Positions 5,982-13,614 of a stretch of 21,908 nucleotides of DNA are shown here, in pieces; positions within the stretch are counted from its first letter, which is position 1; each line of letters begins with the position of its first letter. Below the pieces are notes generated by a model. It worked only from the letters and a program-made list of their open reading frames with translations, was not told where the DNA came from and did no database searches. Source of the stretch: Methanobrevibacter sp. Lineage in GTDB: Archaea > Methanobacteriota > Methanobacteria > Methanobacteriales > Methanobacteriaceae. The stretch is from positions 1 through 21,908 of the forward strand of contig JAGCLR010000013.1 in assembly GCA_017646885.1 (NCBI GenBank). The letters run 5' to 3'. Both the position numbers and the translations under genes were made by a program.

Positions 5982-8864
5982 TTGCTTTTGTTGATAATGT
6001 CATTGTTCATTCTTGCAATGGCTTCAGTATCAGCAAGTGATGTAAGTGACATAAGTGATAATCAGGAGATTATTTCAGAACAGGATTCAATTAGCGAGGA
6101 TATTGTAAGTGAAAGTGCAGATTTGTCCAGTGCTGATTTAGAGTCTACTGAAGATGCAGATTCAATTGCTAGTGCTAGTGAATCTGACGATTCAAAGCTC
6201 GGATCTACTGAAATAGAATCAGATCCATTATCTGAAGATGAAACCACTAAGGAATCTACAAGCATTGAAGCTTCCAGTTCAAGTGTGGTTTATGGCAATG
6301 ATTATTCAGTCACTCTAAAGGATAAAAACGGCAACGTTTTATCTGGCAAAAATTTAATTTTCACATTTAATGGAAACAATTACACAAGAACTACTGATTC
6401 CAATGGTGTTGCAAGCTTAAAGATTAATGCTGCAGCAGGCTCTTATGTAATTAGTGTCTTATTTGAAGGTGATGAATTATATGAAAGTTCATCTTCCTCA
6501 ACTAAAGTGACAGTCAGTAAGGCTTCAACCAACATTTCAACTGCTACCAAATATGCAGTAAAAGGTGAAACTTACTCTGTTGTTTTGAAGGATAAGGATG
6601 GCAATGTCTTATCCAAAAAGAATGTTATCCTAACTTATAATGGTAAGACTTACAATAAAACAACTAACTCTAAAGGTATTGTAAGCATAAAGATTACTGG
6701 AACAGTGGCAAAGACCTACAAATTGACTTATAAATTTGCTGGTGACGAGTATTATAAGGCTAGTTCAGGATCTGTAAGCCTTAAAGTTAAAATGGCTACA
6801 AGCTTAACTGGAGCTAGCACTGTCGTTAAAGGCAATAAATATAGTGTTACCTTGAAGAATGCAAATGGAAATCCATTATCCAAAAGGACTGTATCCTTCA
6901 CTATCAATGGTAAGACTTATAAGAAGACCACTAATTCCAAAGGGGTTGCTAGCTTAAAAATCAGTTTAGCATCTCCAAAAGCTTATGATTTGAAAGTTAA
7001 GTATGCTGGTAGTTCCTATTATGGTGCATCTGAAAAAGATGTATCCCTATTTGTTAAAACACCAACTAAAATTATCAATTCAGGTAATTCCATTGGTAAA
7101 GGAACCAAATATTATCTTACCTTAAAGGATTCCAGCAATAATGTTTTATCTGGCAAAACTGTTACCATTACTTACAGAGGAAAGACTTATAAGAAAACCA
7201 CTAACTCTAAAGGTGTAGTTAGCTTAAAGATCAATTCAGCTATTGGCAAGACTTATGCTCTTAAGTATAAGTTTGCAGGAACCAAGTATTATGGTCCTAG
7301 TTCCGGTTCTGTAAACCTTAGAATAAAGAATGCTACAACATTGACTGGCCCTGCTTCAACTACCATCATTAAAGGAAATGCATATAAGGTTACTTTAAAA
7401 GGTGATGACGGCAAAGCATTGGCAGGTCAAAAAATAACATTCACTTTCAATGGCAAGACTTATACCAGAACTACAAATAAGAAAGGGGTTGCTAACTTAA
7501 CAATTAATGCTGCAGCTGGAAAGACCTATAAGTTTTCATATAAGTTTGCAGGAACATCCTATTATAACAGATCTGCTTCCGGAACCATTAACTTGGCAGT
7601 TAAACTCAAAACTTCCTTGAAGAATTCCGGCACTGTCATAATGAACAATACTACTTATACTGTTACTTTAAAGGATTCTGATGGTAAAGCTTTAGCAAAC
7701 AAGCCTGTTAATTTCACATTTGATGGAAAAAGCTATCAGAACACTACAGATGCAAACGGAACTGTAGGTTTACTTATCGATGTAACTAGTCCGAAGGTAA
7801 CTAAACTTACTTATAAGTTTGAAGGTGACAATAAGTATGATGTTTCATCAGGTTCTGTAAGCTTGGATGTCAAGTCAGATAAGATATTTACATTTAAGCA
7901 TATTCTAGCTGGAGCAACCAAGTTAAGAAATTATGTTGAGAAGAATCATAAAATGGCAGCTACCATTTCTATAAATGGTATTAAAATGAATATGTCAAGT
8001 TTTGGTTACTTAATGGCTAAGGCAATAGAAAATCTTAACAGTAGCAAAACATCTGATGTTGCTTTAGTTGATGTGAGTTCTACTTATAAGAACATGGGTA
8101 ATTCTTCCGTCAATGCTGACTTAAATAAGAATAAGTATATTGAATTGTCAAATATCTTAACTGATTTCATTGAAGAAAAAGGAAGACTTCCATATTATAT
8201 TACTACTGATATTGGACAAATGTCTCCGAATCTTTATATGTACGGCCTTTCTAAAGCATTGGATTTCTATTCTAACATGAATAGATTACCTAATTATGTG
8301 ACTTTTGATGCCAAAGATGTAGAAGGCGGATCCAGCATTACTAAAAAAGGAAACGCTTCCCAATACAAAAAAGGTTTAAATGAAGTTCAAGCACTTAATT
8401 CCACTGAGATTGCAAAATACTTAAAGTCTTCTGGAAATGATGCACTTAATGCAGCAATTAAGGAATTGGCTAATAACTTAACCAAGGGAAAAACTACTGT
8501 CTGGGCTAAGGCTGAAGCTATATTCAATTGGGTTAGAGATAATGTTCAATATGAATATTATGCAAACACCAAGTATAAGGCAACAGGAACCTTAAGCAAG
8601 AAAAGAGGTAACTGTTGTGATCATGCCAACTTGATTGTTGCTCTTTGTAGAGCAGCGGACATACCTGCAAGGTATTCACACGGTAAGAACTGTAAGTTCT
8701 CAAGTGGTTTGAATACTGGTCACGTATGGGCACAAATCTATGTTGATGGTGTATGGTATTCTGCTGATGCAACAAGTAGCAGAAACAAGTTAGGTAATAT
8801 TCAGAATTGGAATACAAATTCATTTACCCTTAAGGAATATGCAATGGTTCACTTGACATTCTAG
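5982..8864 (+). CDS. Secreted adhesin-like protein: Ig-like repeats, pseudomurein-binding repeats, transglutaminase/C71-like domain
   Basis: A secreted wall-associated protein; numbering is from TTG 5982 (960 residues). It has a hydrophobic signal segment ending near a VSA site, then an acidic Ser/Asp/Glu-rich spacer to about residue 95. Six Ig-like repeats of about 89 residues follow (about 100-632), each with NGKTY..TTNSKGV-type cores. Two pseudomurein-binding repeats follow (about 637-690 and 719-773, the latter with RLPYYI and RLPNYV). The C-terminal domain (about 802-960) has the transglutaminase-fold triad Cys878 (GNCCDH), His914 (GHVWAQ) and Asp929 (ADATSS), and resembles the peptidase C71 domain of methanogen phage pseudomurein endoisopeptidases. 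No membrane anchor is seen, so wall binding probably goes through the repeats. The true start is probably upstream at ATT 5961 or TTA 5964, which adds 6-7 residues including a Lys/Arg-containing n-region. It probably cleaves or crosslinks wall peptides; the activity is unproven. Confidence 0.85.
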   Translation: MLLLIMSLFILAMASVSASDVSDISDNQEIISEQDSISEDIVSESADLSSADLESTEDADSIASASESDDSKLGSTEIESDPLSEDETTKESTSIEASSSSVVYGNDYSVTLKDKNGNVLSGKNLIFTFNGNNYTRTTDSNGVASLKINAAAGSYVISVLFEGDELYESSSSSTKVTVSKASTNISTATKYAVKGETYSVVLKDKDGNVLSKKNVILTYNGKTYNKTTNSKGIVSIKITGTVAKTYKLTYKFAGDEYYKASSGSVSLKVKMATSLTGASTVVKGNKYSVTLKNANGNPLSKRTVSFTINGKTYKKTTNSKGVASLKISLASPKAYDLKVKYAGSSYYGASEKDVSLFVKTPTKIINSGNSIGKGTKYYLTLKDSSNNVLSGKTVTITYRGKTYKKTTNSKGVVSLKINSAIGKTYALKYKFAGTKYYGPSSGSVNLRIKNATTLTGPASTTIIKGNAYKVTLKGDDGKALAGQKITFTFNGKTYTRTTNKKGVANLTINAAAGKTYKFSYKFAGTSYYNRSASGTINLAVKLKTSLKNSGTVIMNNTTYTVTLKDSDGKALANKPVNFTFDGKSYQNTTDANGTVGLLIDVTSPKVTKLTYKFEGDNKYDVSSGSVSLDVKSDKIFTFKHILAGATKLRNYVEKNHKMAATISINGIKMNMSSFGYLMAKAIENLNSSKTSDVALVDVSSTYKNMGNSSVNADLNKNKYIELSNILTDFIEEKGRLPYYITTDIGQMSPNLYMYGLSKALDFYSNMNRLPNYVTFDAKDVEGGSSITKKGNASQYKKGLNEVQALNSTEIAKYLKSSGNDALNAAIKELANNLTKGKTTVWAKAEAIFNWVRDNVQYEYYANTKYKATGTLSKKRGNCCDHANLIVALCRAADIPARYSHGKNCKFSSGLNTGHVWAQIYVDGVWYSADATSSRNKLGNIQNWNTNSFTLKEYAMVHLTF
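6282..7877 (+). repeat. Six tandem Ig-like protein repeats (coding)
   Basis: Six units of roughly 265 bases each encode about 89-residue Ig-like domains. They share the order YxVTLKDxxGN, a short linker, NGKTYxxTTNSKGVxSLKI, then a KFAGxxYY segment. DNA copies are diverged rather than identical, so this is an old expansion, unlike the fresh repeats in the Ser/Gly-rich gene. Confidence 0.85.
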
Positions 8865-8930
8865 TGAAATTAAATTTTAATCTTTTATTTTTTTATTTAA
8901 TTTTTTTTACTTATTTTTTCTATTTTTTAT
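8848..8930 (+). terminator. Stop-codon hairpin plus T-tract of the adhesin-like gene
   Basis: TTCACT (8848-8853) pairs with AGTGAA (8863-8868) across a 9-base loop; the TAG stop (8862-8864) spans the loop and the 3' arm. Long T-runs follow at 8881-8930. Confidence 0.6.
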
Positions 8931-9225
8931 TTTAATTCATTTTTCAAATAATCTTATTTTTATTCCTTATTTTTTAATAATTTTCCAATAATTTTTTTCT
9001 TCAATTATATTAATTTTAGGCATGATAATTTTGATAGTTATCATTTTAAAATTGATTTAATTAAATGATTTTTAATTAATTCTAATACTTATCTAATTTT
9101 TACAGTATGATGTTTGCATATATCTACATCTAAGCATATTAAAAGCCAATTTTATTAAAAAAATAATATTTAAATAATTTAACTATAATATATTATACTG
9201 TTTAAAAAAACTAATGAGGCATAAA
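8865..9225. other. 361-base gap before the Mrp-like gene
   Basis: The first 65 bases are T-tracts of the upstream terminator. A perfect 7-bp inverted repeat ATGATAA/TTATCAT with a 9-base spacer lies at 9022-9044 and could be a regulator site. A TATA-like stretch at about 9165-9176 would give a leader near 28 bases for the next gene. No reading frame of note is seen. Confidence 0.5.
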
Positions 9226-10095
9226 ATGGCAAATAATGGACATGGACATCATGGAGCTGCAAATTTAACTCCTGAACAACAGAAGCAAATGATCGAACAG
9301 GAATTAAGGCTCTTTGAACATATGAAAAATATCAAATACAAAATAGCTGTTATGAGTGGAAAAGGTGGAGTAGGTAAATCCACAGTAGCTGCTAACCTAG
9401 CAGAAGCTTTCCAGAAAAAAGGATTATTAACTGGTATACTTGATGCAGACATCCACGGACCAAACATTCCTAAGATGTTAGGGGTTGAAGGTAAGGATGT
9501 AATGATTGAACATGGAGAAATGATTCCTGTAATGAGCAATAATGGAATCAAGGTTATGTCAATGGGATTTTTAATCGAATCCAATGATACTCCAATCATT
9601 TGGAGAGGTCCTCAAAAATCAGGATCAATCAAGCAGTTCATGGCAGACACTGCATGGGGAGACCTTGATGTCTTGATTATTGACAATCCTCCTGGAACTG
9701 GTGACGAACCGTTGACTGTGCTTCAGGCATTGCCTAATGTTGATGCAGTCATTATGGTAACCACACCGAATAGCCTATCACAGGAAGATGTATTGAAATG
9801 TGTAGGTATGGTAAAGATGTTAAACATTGAGGATATTGGACTTATTGAGAACATGTCATATTACGTATGTCCTCATTGCGGTGAGAAAACCAACATATTC
9901 GGTGAGTCTCAAGGGGAAAAATTTGCAAATGATATGGGAGTTGTTTATTTAGGCAATTTGCCTTTAACTGAACAGGTTCCGGAATCTGCAAATCAGGACA
10001 GCACTATGGTAAATAGCTATGCTGATTCTGAAGTCAGTCAAAAGTTTTCAGAAATAATTGACAATATAAAATTAGCATTTTTAGATGATGAATAA
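9226..10095 (+). CDS. mrp: Mrp/NBP35 (ApbC)-family Fe-S cluster carrier P-loop ATPase
   Basis: A cytoplasmic ATPase that carries and delivers [4Fe-4S] clusters to apo-proteins. At 289 residues it is of usual archaeal length. The deviant Walker A GKGGVGKST lies at residues 45-53 (signature Lys46, Lys51). The Mrp-type GADIHGPNIP-like segment is present as DADIHGPNIPKMLG, and the C-x2-C that bridges the dimer's cluster is CPHC at 215-218. The extended N-terminal four-Cys motif of eukaryotic NBP35 is absent. The N-terminus has a small His-rich stretch (GHGHHG), which may bind metal. ATG 9226 is preferred because GAGG at 9216-9219 sits 6 bases before it; an upstream in-frame ATG at 9214 has no binding site and overlaps this one. 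The gene is monocistronic. Confidence 0.9.
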   Translation: MANNGHGHHGAANLTPEQQKQMIEQELRLFEHMKNIKYKIAVMSGKGGVGKSTVAANLAEAFQKKGLLTGILDADIHGPNIPKMLGVEGKDVMIEHGEMIPVMSNNGIKVMSMGFLIESNDTPIIWRGPQKSGSIKQFMADTAWGDLDVLIIDNPPGTGDEPLTVLQALPNVDAVIMVTTPNSLSQEDVLKCVGMVKMLNIEDIGLIENMSYYVCPHCGEKTNIFGESQGEKFANDMGVVYLGNLPLTEQVPESANQDSTMVNSYADSEVSQKFSEIIDNIKLAFLDDE

Positions 10096-10150
10096 TCAAT
10101 TCAATCATCTTTTCTATTCTATTTTTTCTATTTTTTATTATTCTTTTTTT
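10083..10150 (+). terminator. Stop-codon hairpin plus T-tract of the Mrp-like gene
   Basis: AGATGAT (10083-10089) pairs with ATCATCT (10104-10110); the TAA stop (10093-10095) lies in the 14-base loop. T-rich runs follow directly at 10110-10150. Confidence 0.6.
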
Positions 10151-10398
10151 AATTTCAATTTTTTAATTTTTTAATCATTATTTAATTTAATTAAGTATTT
10201 TTAAACGATTAATAATCAAATAAGTGTTTTTTAAAACAGATTAAGATAATTTTATATAGTTTAGAAAACAAACATTAATATGTAAAATTGTATGGTTTTT
10301 TAATCAATTTTATGCTTTAAAAATCAATTTAAAGACTATGATTATAAGTTATAAAAATAAATTATCTTTTTAGTCTTAAGGTATTTAGAGGTGTTTGT
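10096..10398. other. 303-base gap before the carbonic anhydrase gene
   Basis: It begins with the terminator T-tract. Two TATA candidates are seen, TTTATATAG-like at about 10250-10259 and TTATAAAAATA at 10349-10359. The second would give a leader of about 20 bases that still contains the GAGGTG site at 10388-10393. Nothing else is recognisable. Confidence 0.45.
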
Positions 10399-10926
10399 AT
10401 GACTATATTGGATGGTATTTTAGAAGATAACAAGAAATTTGTCGAAAACTTTGAAGGAGAGGAAATGTCTCACCATGCACAAAAGAAGTTAGCTATCCTA
10501 ACTTGTATGGATTGCAGATTAATCGACTTCTTTGAACCAGCTTTAGGACTTAAAAGAGGAGATGCAAAAATAGTCAGAAATGCAGGAAACTCCATTGTAG
10601 GAGAAGATGCAATCAGATCTATTGGTGCTGCATTGTACAATCTCGGTGCTGAAGAGGTATTGGTTGTAGGTCACACCGAATGTGGTATGGCTGGCGCTGA
10701 TGCAGATGCATTGAAAGAAAAAATGCTTGCAAGAGGCATCAAAGAGGAAGATATTGCAAAATATGACTTGGCTGAATGGATTGGAGGATTTGAATCTGAA
10801 GAGGCAAATGTCCTTGATGTTGTTGAAAAGATCAAAAATCATCCATTGATTCCAGATGTTCCAGTGCACGGTCTTATAATTGACATTGTAACTGGAGAAT
10901 TGAAAGTCTTGAAAGAAGATTATTAA
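10399..10926 (+). CDS. cab: Beta-class carbonic anhydrase, Cab type
   Basis: It interconverts CO2 and bicarbonate in the cytoplasm. In a methanogen this supports CO2 supply to methanogenesis or bicarbonate supply to carboxylases. The 175-residue length and overall pattern match the small Cab enzyme of Methanothermobacter. Zinc ligands are Cys36, His92 and Cys95 (TCMDCR and VVGHTECG). Asp38 and Arg40 form the conserved active-site dyad. The usual Ser between them and the Arg is a Cys here (CMDCR rather than CMDSR), a small oddity next to the metal site. The C-terminal VHGLIIDIVTGEL is the family's closing strand. GAGGTG ends 5 bases before the ATG. The gene is alone; a strong hairpin plus T-tract follows some 110 bases downstream. 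Confidence 0.92.
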   Translation: MTILDGILEDNKKFVENFEGEEMSHHAQKKLAILTCMDCRLIDFFEPALGLKRGDAKIVRNAGNSIVGEDAIRSIGAALYNLGAEEVLVVGHTECGMAGADADALKEKMLARGIKEEDIAKYDLAEWIGGFESEEANVLDVVEKIKNHPLIPDVPVHGLIIDIVTGELKVLKEDY

Positions 10927-11033
10927 TGCAAACTTTTATATATGACGGTGTTCATAATATTATACCCGACATGTATGAAAAGTTCGATTAATTTCAATAA
11001 GATTTATAATATTTGATTAAAATTATTGTAAGT

Positions 11034-11082
11034 TTTTAGAAAAGCTTGAAAAATTTTTTCTAAAATCTTTTTATTTTTATTG
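11034..11082 (+). terminator. Hairpin plus T-tract downstream of cab
   Basis: TTTTAGAAAA (11034-11043) pairs perfectly with TTTTCTAAAA (11056-11065) over a 12-base loop, followed by TCTTTTTATTTTTATT. It ends either the cab transcript or a short RNA that starts near 10967. Confidence 0.6.
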
Positions 11083-11195
11083 AAACCACCTAAAATTAAT
11101 TTATTTCACCAAAAATGATTAATTTATCATATATCACTAAAAATAATCAATTTTGCAAATGTTAATTATTATAATTGTAACTGCAGTACTGTTGC

Positions 11196-11301
11196 TATTA
11201 GTAATGGGGCTATCAAGTTCCCAAATATACACTATACCACGACTTGGATTCGTGCTAAGTTATGCCAAAGGCTTAGCTTTCAATTAATAACCAGTTAATT
11301 G
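11196..11301. ncRNA. Candidate structured RNA or tfb leader element
   Basis: Three hairpins follow one another after a weaker one. TGGG/CCCA lies at about 11204-11222. CACGA/TCGTG (11238-11242/11250-11254) has a 7-base loop. GCTAAG/CTTAGC (11254-11259/11272-11277) is extendable by two G-T pairs. CAATTAA/TTAATTG (11281-11287/11295-11301) has a 7-base loop. The segment is less AT-rich than its surroundings, which in this kind of genome often marks RNA genes. Strand and extent are unknown. No tRNA, SRP RNA or RNase P RNA pattern fits. Confidence 0.35.
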
Positions 11302-11508
11302 AATTGTAGAGAAAATCAAACATCATCAAAATTACACTTTATAGGACACTTTCTTTTTTAGTTCTATTTTTTCATTGGAAATAGCATTTAATCGCTATTA
11401 AGTAGTCAACTTTATTATCCCACTTTATTAATAAAACCATATTCCACCTATTTATTCATAAACTTTGATAATGGAGTAGTATTCGAATTAGATATTTTAG
11501 GAAGAGAA

Positions 11509-12528
11509 ATGAGAGTAAAAGATTCTATTATTAAAAAAGGAGCATCCGGCAGTAGAACTAATTTTAAAAATGAACTTGGAGAAAAGGAATATTCTAATCT
11601 CTTAAGGAAGCAAACCAGACGTAGAAGATCTTCCAGCTTTGAAGACAGTGAAGTTCAAGTGGTCACTTGTCCAGCTTGTGGATCCACTGAATTTTTCTTG
11701 GACACTGTCCGTTCTGAAAAATCCTGTAAGAAATGTGGTTTGGTTGTTGAAGAGAACATTATCGATTCCACCTTTAGAGGAACCGCAAGAGATAAGGACG
11801 GTAATTTCCATGGTCAAAATGGCGCACCTAAGGACATGGCTATTCATGATGGCGGATTGTCCACCACTTTTGATGTCAATAAAGGAAACTTGAATGACAA
11901 AGCTAGATGGTACCGCTTAAGAAGATTGAATAACCAAGCTCGCGTAAGTGACCCTCAAAGTAGAAACTTAGCCAGGGCATTCACTGAATTGGGAGTGATC
12001 ATTTCCAATTTATCCCTTTCAAAAGATGTAAGGTATGAATCTGTAAACATTTACAGAAATGCTTTGGATGAGGATTTAATCAGAGGTAGAAGCATTTCCA
12101 AAATTATGGTTGCTACCGTCTACATTGCATGCAGACTCTGTAGAGTTCCACGTACTTTAGATGAAGTGGAGAAAGCTACTGGAATAAACCAGAAGACCAT
12201 TAGTAAGAATTACAGGTTCTTAGCAAGAAAATTAGGCATTAAGTTAACCCCTATCTCTCCGAATGATTACATTCCAAGATTTGCAAGCAGATTAGGTTTG
12301 TCTTCCGAAGTGGAAGTTAAATCCATTGAAATCATTAATGATGCAAAAGACTTGGGATTAACTTCAGGAAAAGATCCTGCAAGTGTTGCAGCTGCAACTT
12401 TGTATGGAACTTCCATGCTGCTTGGAGAACGCAAAACTCAAACTGAGATTGCAAAAACTCTTGGTGTAACTGAAGTTACCATTAGAAACAGATTTAAGGA
12501 ATTAAACAGTAAATTAGACTTTGTATAA
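11509..12528 (+). CDS. tfb: Transcription initiation factor IIB (TFB), divergent form
   Basis: TFB bridges TBP-bound promoters and RNA polymerase. The 339-residue protein has a zinc ribbon with Cys54, 57, 73 and 76. A linker (about 85-135) still has the GAP..IHDGGLST pattern and WYRLRRLNNQARVSD. Two cyclin-fold repeats (about 140-335) and a recognition helix near LGVTEVTIRNRFKEL complete it. Two oddities are seen. About 50 residues precede the ribbon, with a basic RRRRSSS patch, where most archaeal TFBs have 10-20. The usual PEWRAF sequence of the B-reader is replaced by STFRGTARDKDGN. This may be a specialised paralogue or a lineage variant. ATG 11509 follows AGGAAGAG closely; an ATG-led frame inside (11639) is a shadow. 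A stop-codon hairpin follows. Confidence 0.9.
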   Translation: MRVKDSIIKKGASGSRTNFKNELGEKEYSNLLRKQTRRRRSSSFEDSEVQVVTCPACGSTEFFLDTVRSEKSCKKCGLVVEENIIDSTFRGTARDKDGNFHGQNGAPKDMAIHDGGLSTTFDVNKGNLNDKARWYRLRRLNNQARVSDPQSRNLARAFTELGVIISNLSLSKDVRYESVNIYRNALDEDLIRGRSISKIMVATVYIACRLCRVPRTLDEVEKATGINQKTISKNYRFLARKLGIKLTPISPNDYIPRFASRLGLSSEVEVKSIEIINDAKDLGLTSGKDPASVAAATLYGTSMLLGERKTQTEIAKTLGVTEVTIRNRFKELNSKLDFV

Positions 12529-12610
12529 GTTTAATCCTGTTTAATATTTAATTTTTTAGCTATTTTTTTAAAATCTTTTTTAGAATTATATTTTTCAAAA
12601 ATTTTTATTT
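12513..12610 (+). terminator. Stop-codon hairpin plus T-tracts of tfb
   Basis: ATTAGACTT (12513-12521) pairs with AAGTTTAAT (12527-12535), with one G-T pair, around a 5-base loop. The TAA stop (12526-12528) spans the loop and the 3' arm. Repeated T-runs follow to about 12610. Confidence 0.6.
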
Positions 12611-12640
12611 TATAATGTTCTTATTTTCATCCTATTTTTA

Positions 12641-13528
12641 TTATGCCTCATTTGCAGAGCTTCTGCTTAAGAGTATTAATGCTGCTATTGTAATGATCAC
12701 TCCACAGACCATTAGAATTGTAGGCATTTCCAAATAGAATATCATTCCAAATGCAAGTGCAGCTATTGGCTCTCCAGAAGACAATATAACTGCTGTTCCT
12801 GCATCCATATGATTCAATGAAATTGTAATGAATATGTAAGGCAATGCGAATGATACCAATGAATGTAACAATAGGAATGGGATATTCAAAACTGGATTCA
12901 AGCTAACGAAATTTGCAATTTGAGTGAAACTGGTAAATGGGATTGTTACTATTGTGATTGTAATCAATGAGTATAATAGTATTGTAAATGTATGCCTTCC
13001 CATATCAATTGATTTTCTTGATGTAACTGAATAGATTGCCCAGAAAACAGCAGATCCGATACCTGCAATTATTCCTATCCATGAGATGTCAATTGAATTC
13101 TCCTCAAGGAGTCCAGTTACCAATGTACAGCCGATAAGTACAAGAATTACGCATAATACTTTAATTGAAGTTATTTTTTCCTTAAACAGGAAGTATTCCA
13201 ATACCAAAACAAAAACCGGTGCAGTGCTTAAGAGTATCGCTGCAAGAGACAATGGAACTGTATTGATGGAGCTATTGTAGCATAAATTCAATCCAAGAAT
13301 GCATAGTCCACACAGTACAAATAATGGAATATCCTCTTTATTTATCTTGAATAGGCTTTTATCAGTGAGGAATATGGCAATAACTATGTATAGAATAGCT
13401 ATTGAAAATCTTAAAAATAGCAATGTGGTTGAATCCACTCCATTTTCAGTCAATGTTCTGACAAATATTCCAGTGGATCCAAACATTATTCCTGCAATGA
13501 TTGGTAAAAGCAAGTATATCTTTTTCAT
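12641..13528 (-). CDS. EamA/DMT-superfamily membrane transporter
   Basis: An integral membrane protein of 295 residues with about ten hydrophobic segments arranged as two five-helix halves, the layout of the EamA (DMT) family of metabolite or drug exporters. The first half opens with LPIIAGIMFGSTGIFVRTL and the second with the IIAGIGSAVFWAIYSVTSRK segment, the two typical EamA openings. Few charged residues interrupt the helices, and the tail is short (SRSSANEA). The substrate cannot be told; relatives export amino acids, purines or sugars. ATG 13528 has only a weak GTGA-type site, and a TATA candidate on this strand at 13558-13570 suggests a short leader. It converges with tfb and diverges from the next gene. 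Confidence 0.87.
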   Translation of the reverse strand: MKKIYLLLPIIAGIMFGSTGIFVRTLTENGVDSTTLLFLRFSIAILYIVIAIFLTDKSLFKINKEDIPLFVLCGLCILGLNLCYNSSINTVPLSLAAILLSTAPVFVLVLEYFLFKEKITSIKVLCVILVLIGCTLVTGLLEENSIDISWIGIIAGIGSAVFWAIYSVTSRKSIDMGRHTFTILLYSLITITIVTIPFTSFTQIANFVSLNPVLNIPFLLLHSLVSFALPYIFITISLNHMDAGTAVILSSGEPIAALAFGMIFYLEMPTILMVCGVIITIAALILLSRSSANEA

Positions 13529-13557
13529 TATTTCACTTAATTTTTTTTAATTCATTA

Positions 13558-13570
13558 TATTTTATATATC
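13558..13570 (-). promoter_or_regulatory. TATA-box candidate for the EamA-family gene
   Basis: Read on the minus strand it is GATATATAAAATA. The expected start is near 13540, leaving about 12 bases before the ATG. Confidence 0.4.
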
Positions 13571-13614
13571 TCATTTTATTAAATTTTTATCTTTCATAGA
13601 TTAACATATATGTT

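Larger units (their letters stand above)
10927..11508. other. 582-base gap with RNA-like structure between cab and tfb
   Basis: No reading frame is convincing. Three parts can be seen. First, 10933-11082 has a good TATA candidate (10934-10943), a TTCATA/TATGAA pair and a terminator-like hairpin with T-tract. Second, 11170-11301 is clearly less AT-rich than all other gaps and folds into consecutive hairpins. Third, AATAGC/GCTATT (11380-11385/11394-11399) forms a further small hairpin. Imperfect repeats lie at 11106-11126 and 11134-11154. The tfb binding site AGGAAGAG is at the end. Confidence 0.55.

Noticed and set aside
6282..7877. CRISPR-like or mobile repeat array
   Set aside because: The periodicity is that of diverged protein-domain repeats in one open frame, not short identical repeats with unique spacers.
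9214..9228. Upstream ATG as the start of the Mrp-like gene
   Set aside because: The ribosome binding site lies between this ATG and the next one, which fits the ATG at 9226 only.
11238..11254. tRNA-like anticodon arm (5-bp stem, 7-base loop with TGG on plus or CCA on minus)
   Set aside because: No T-arm with a TTC-type loop, no acceptor stem and no D-arm can be placed around it on either strand, so it is not a tRNA gene.
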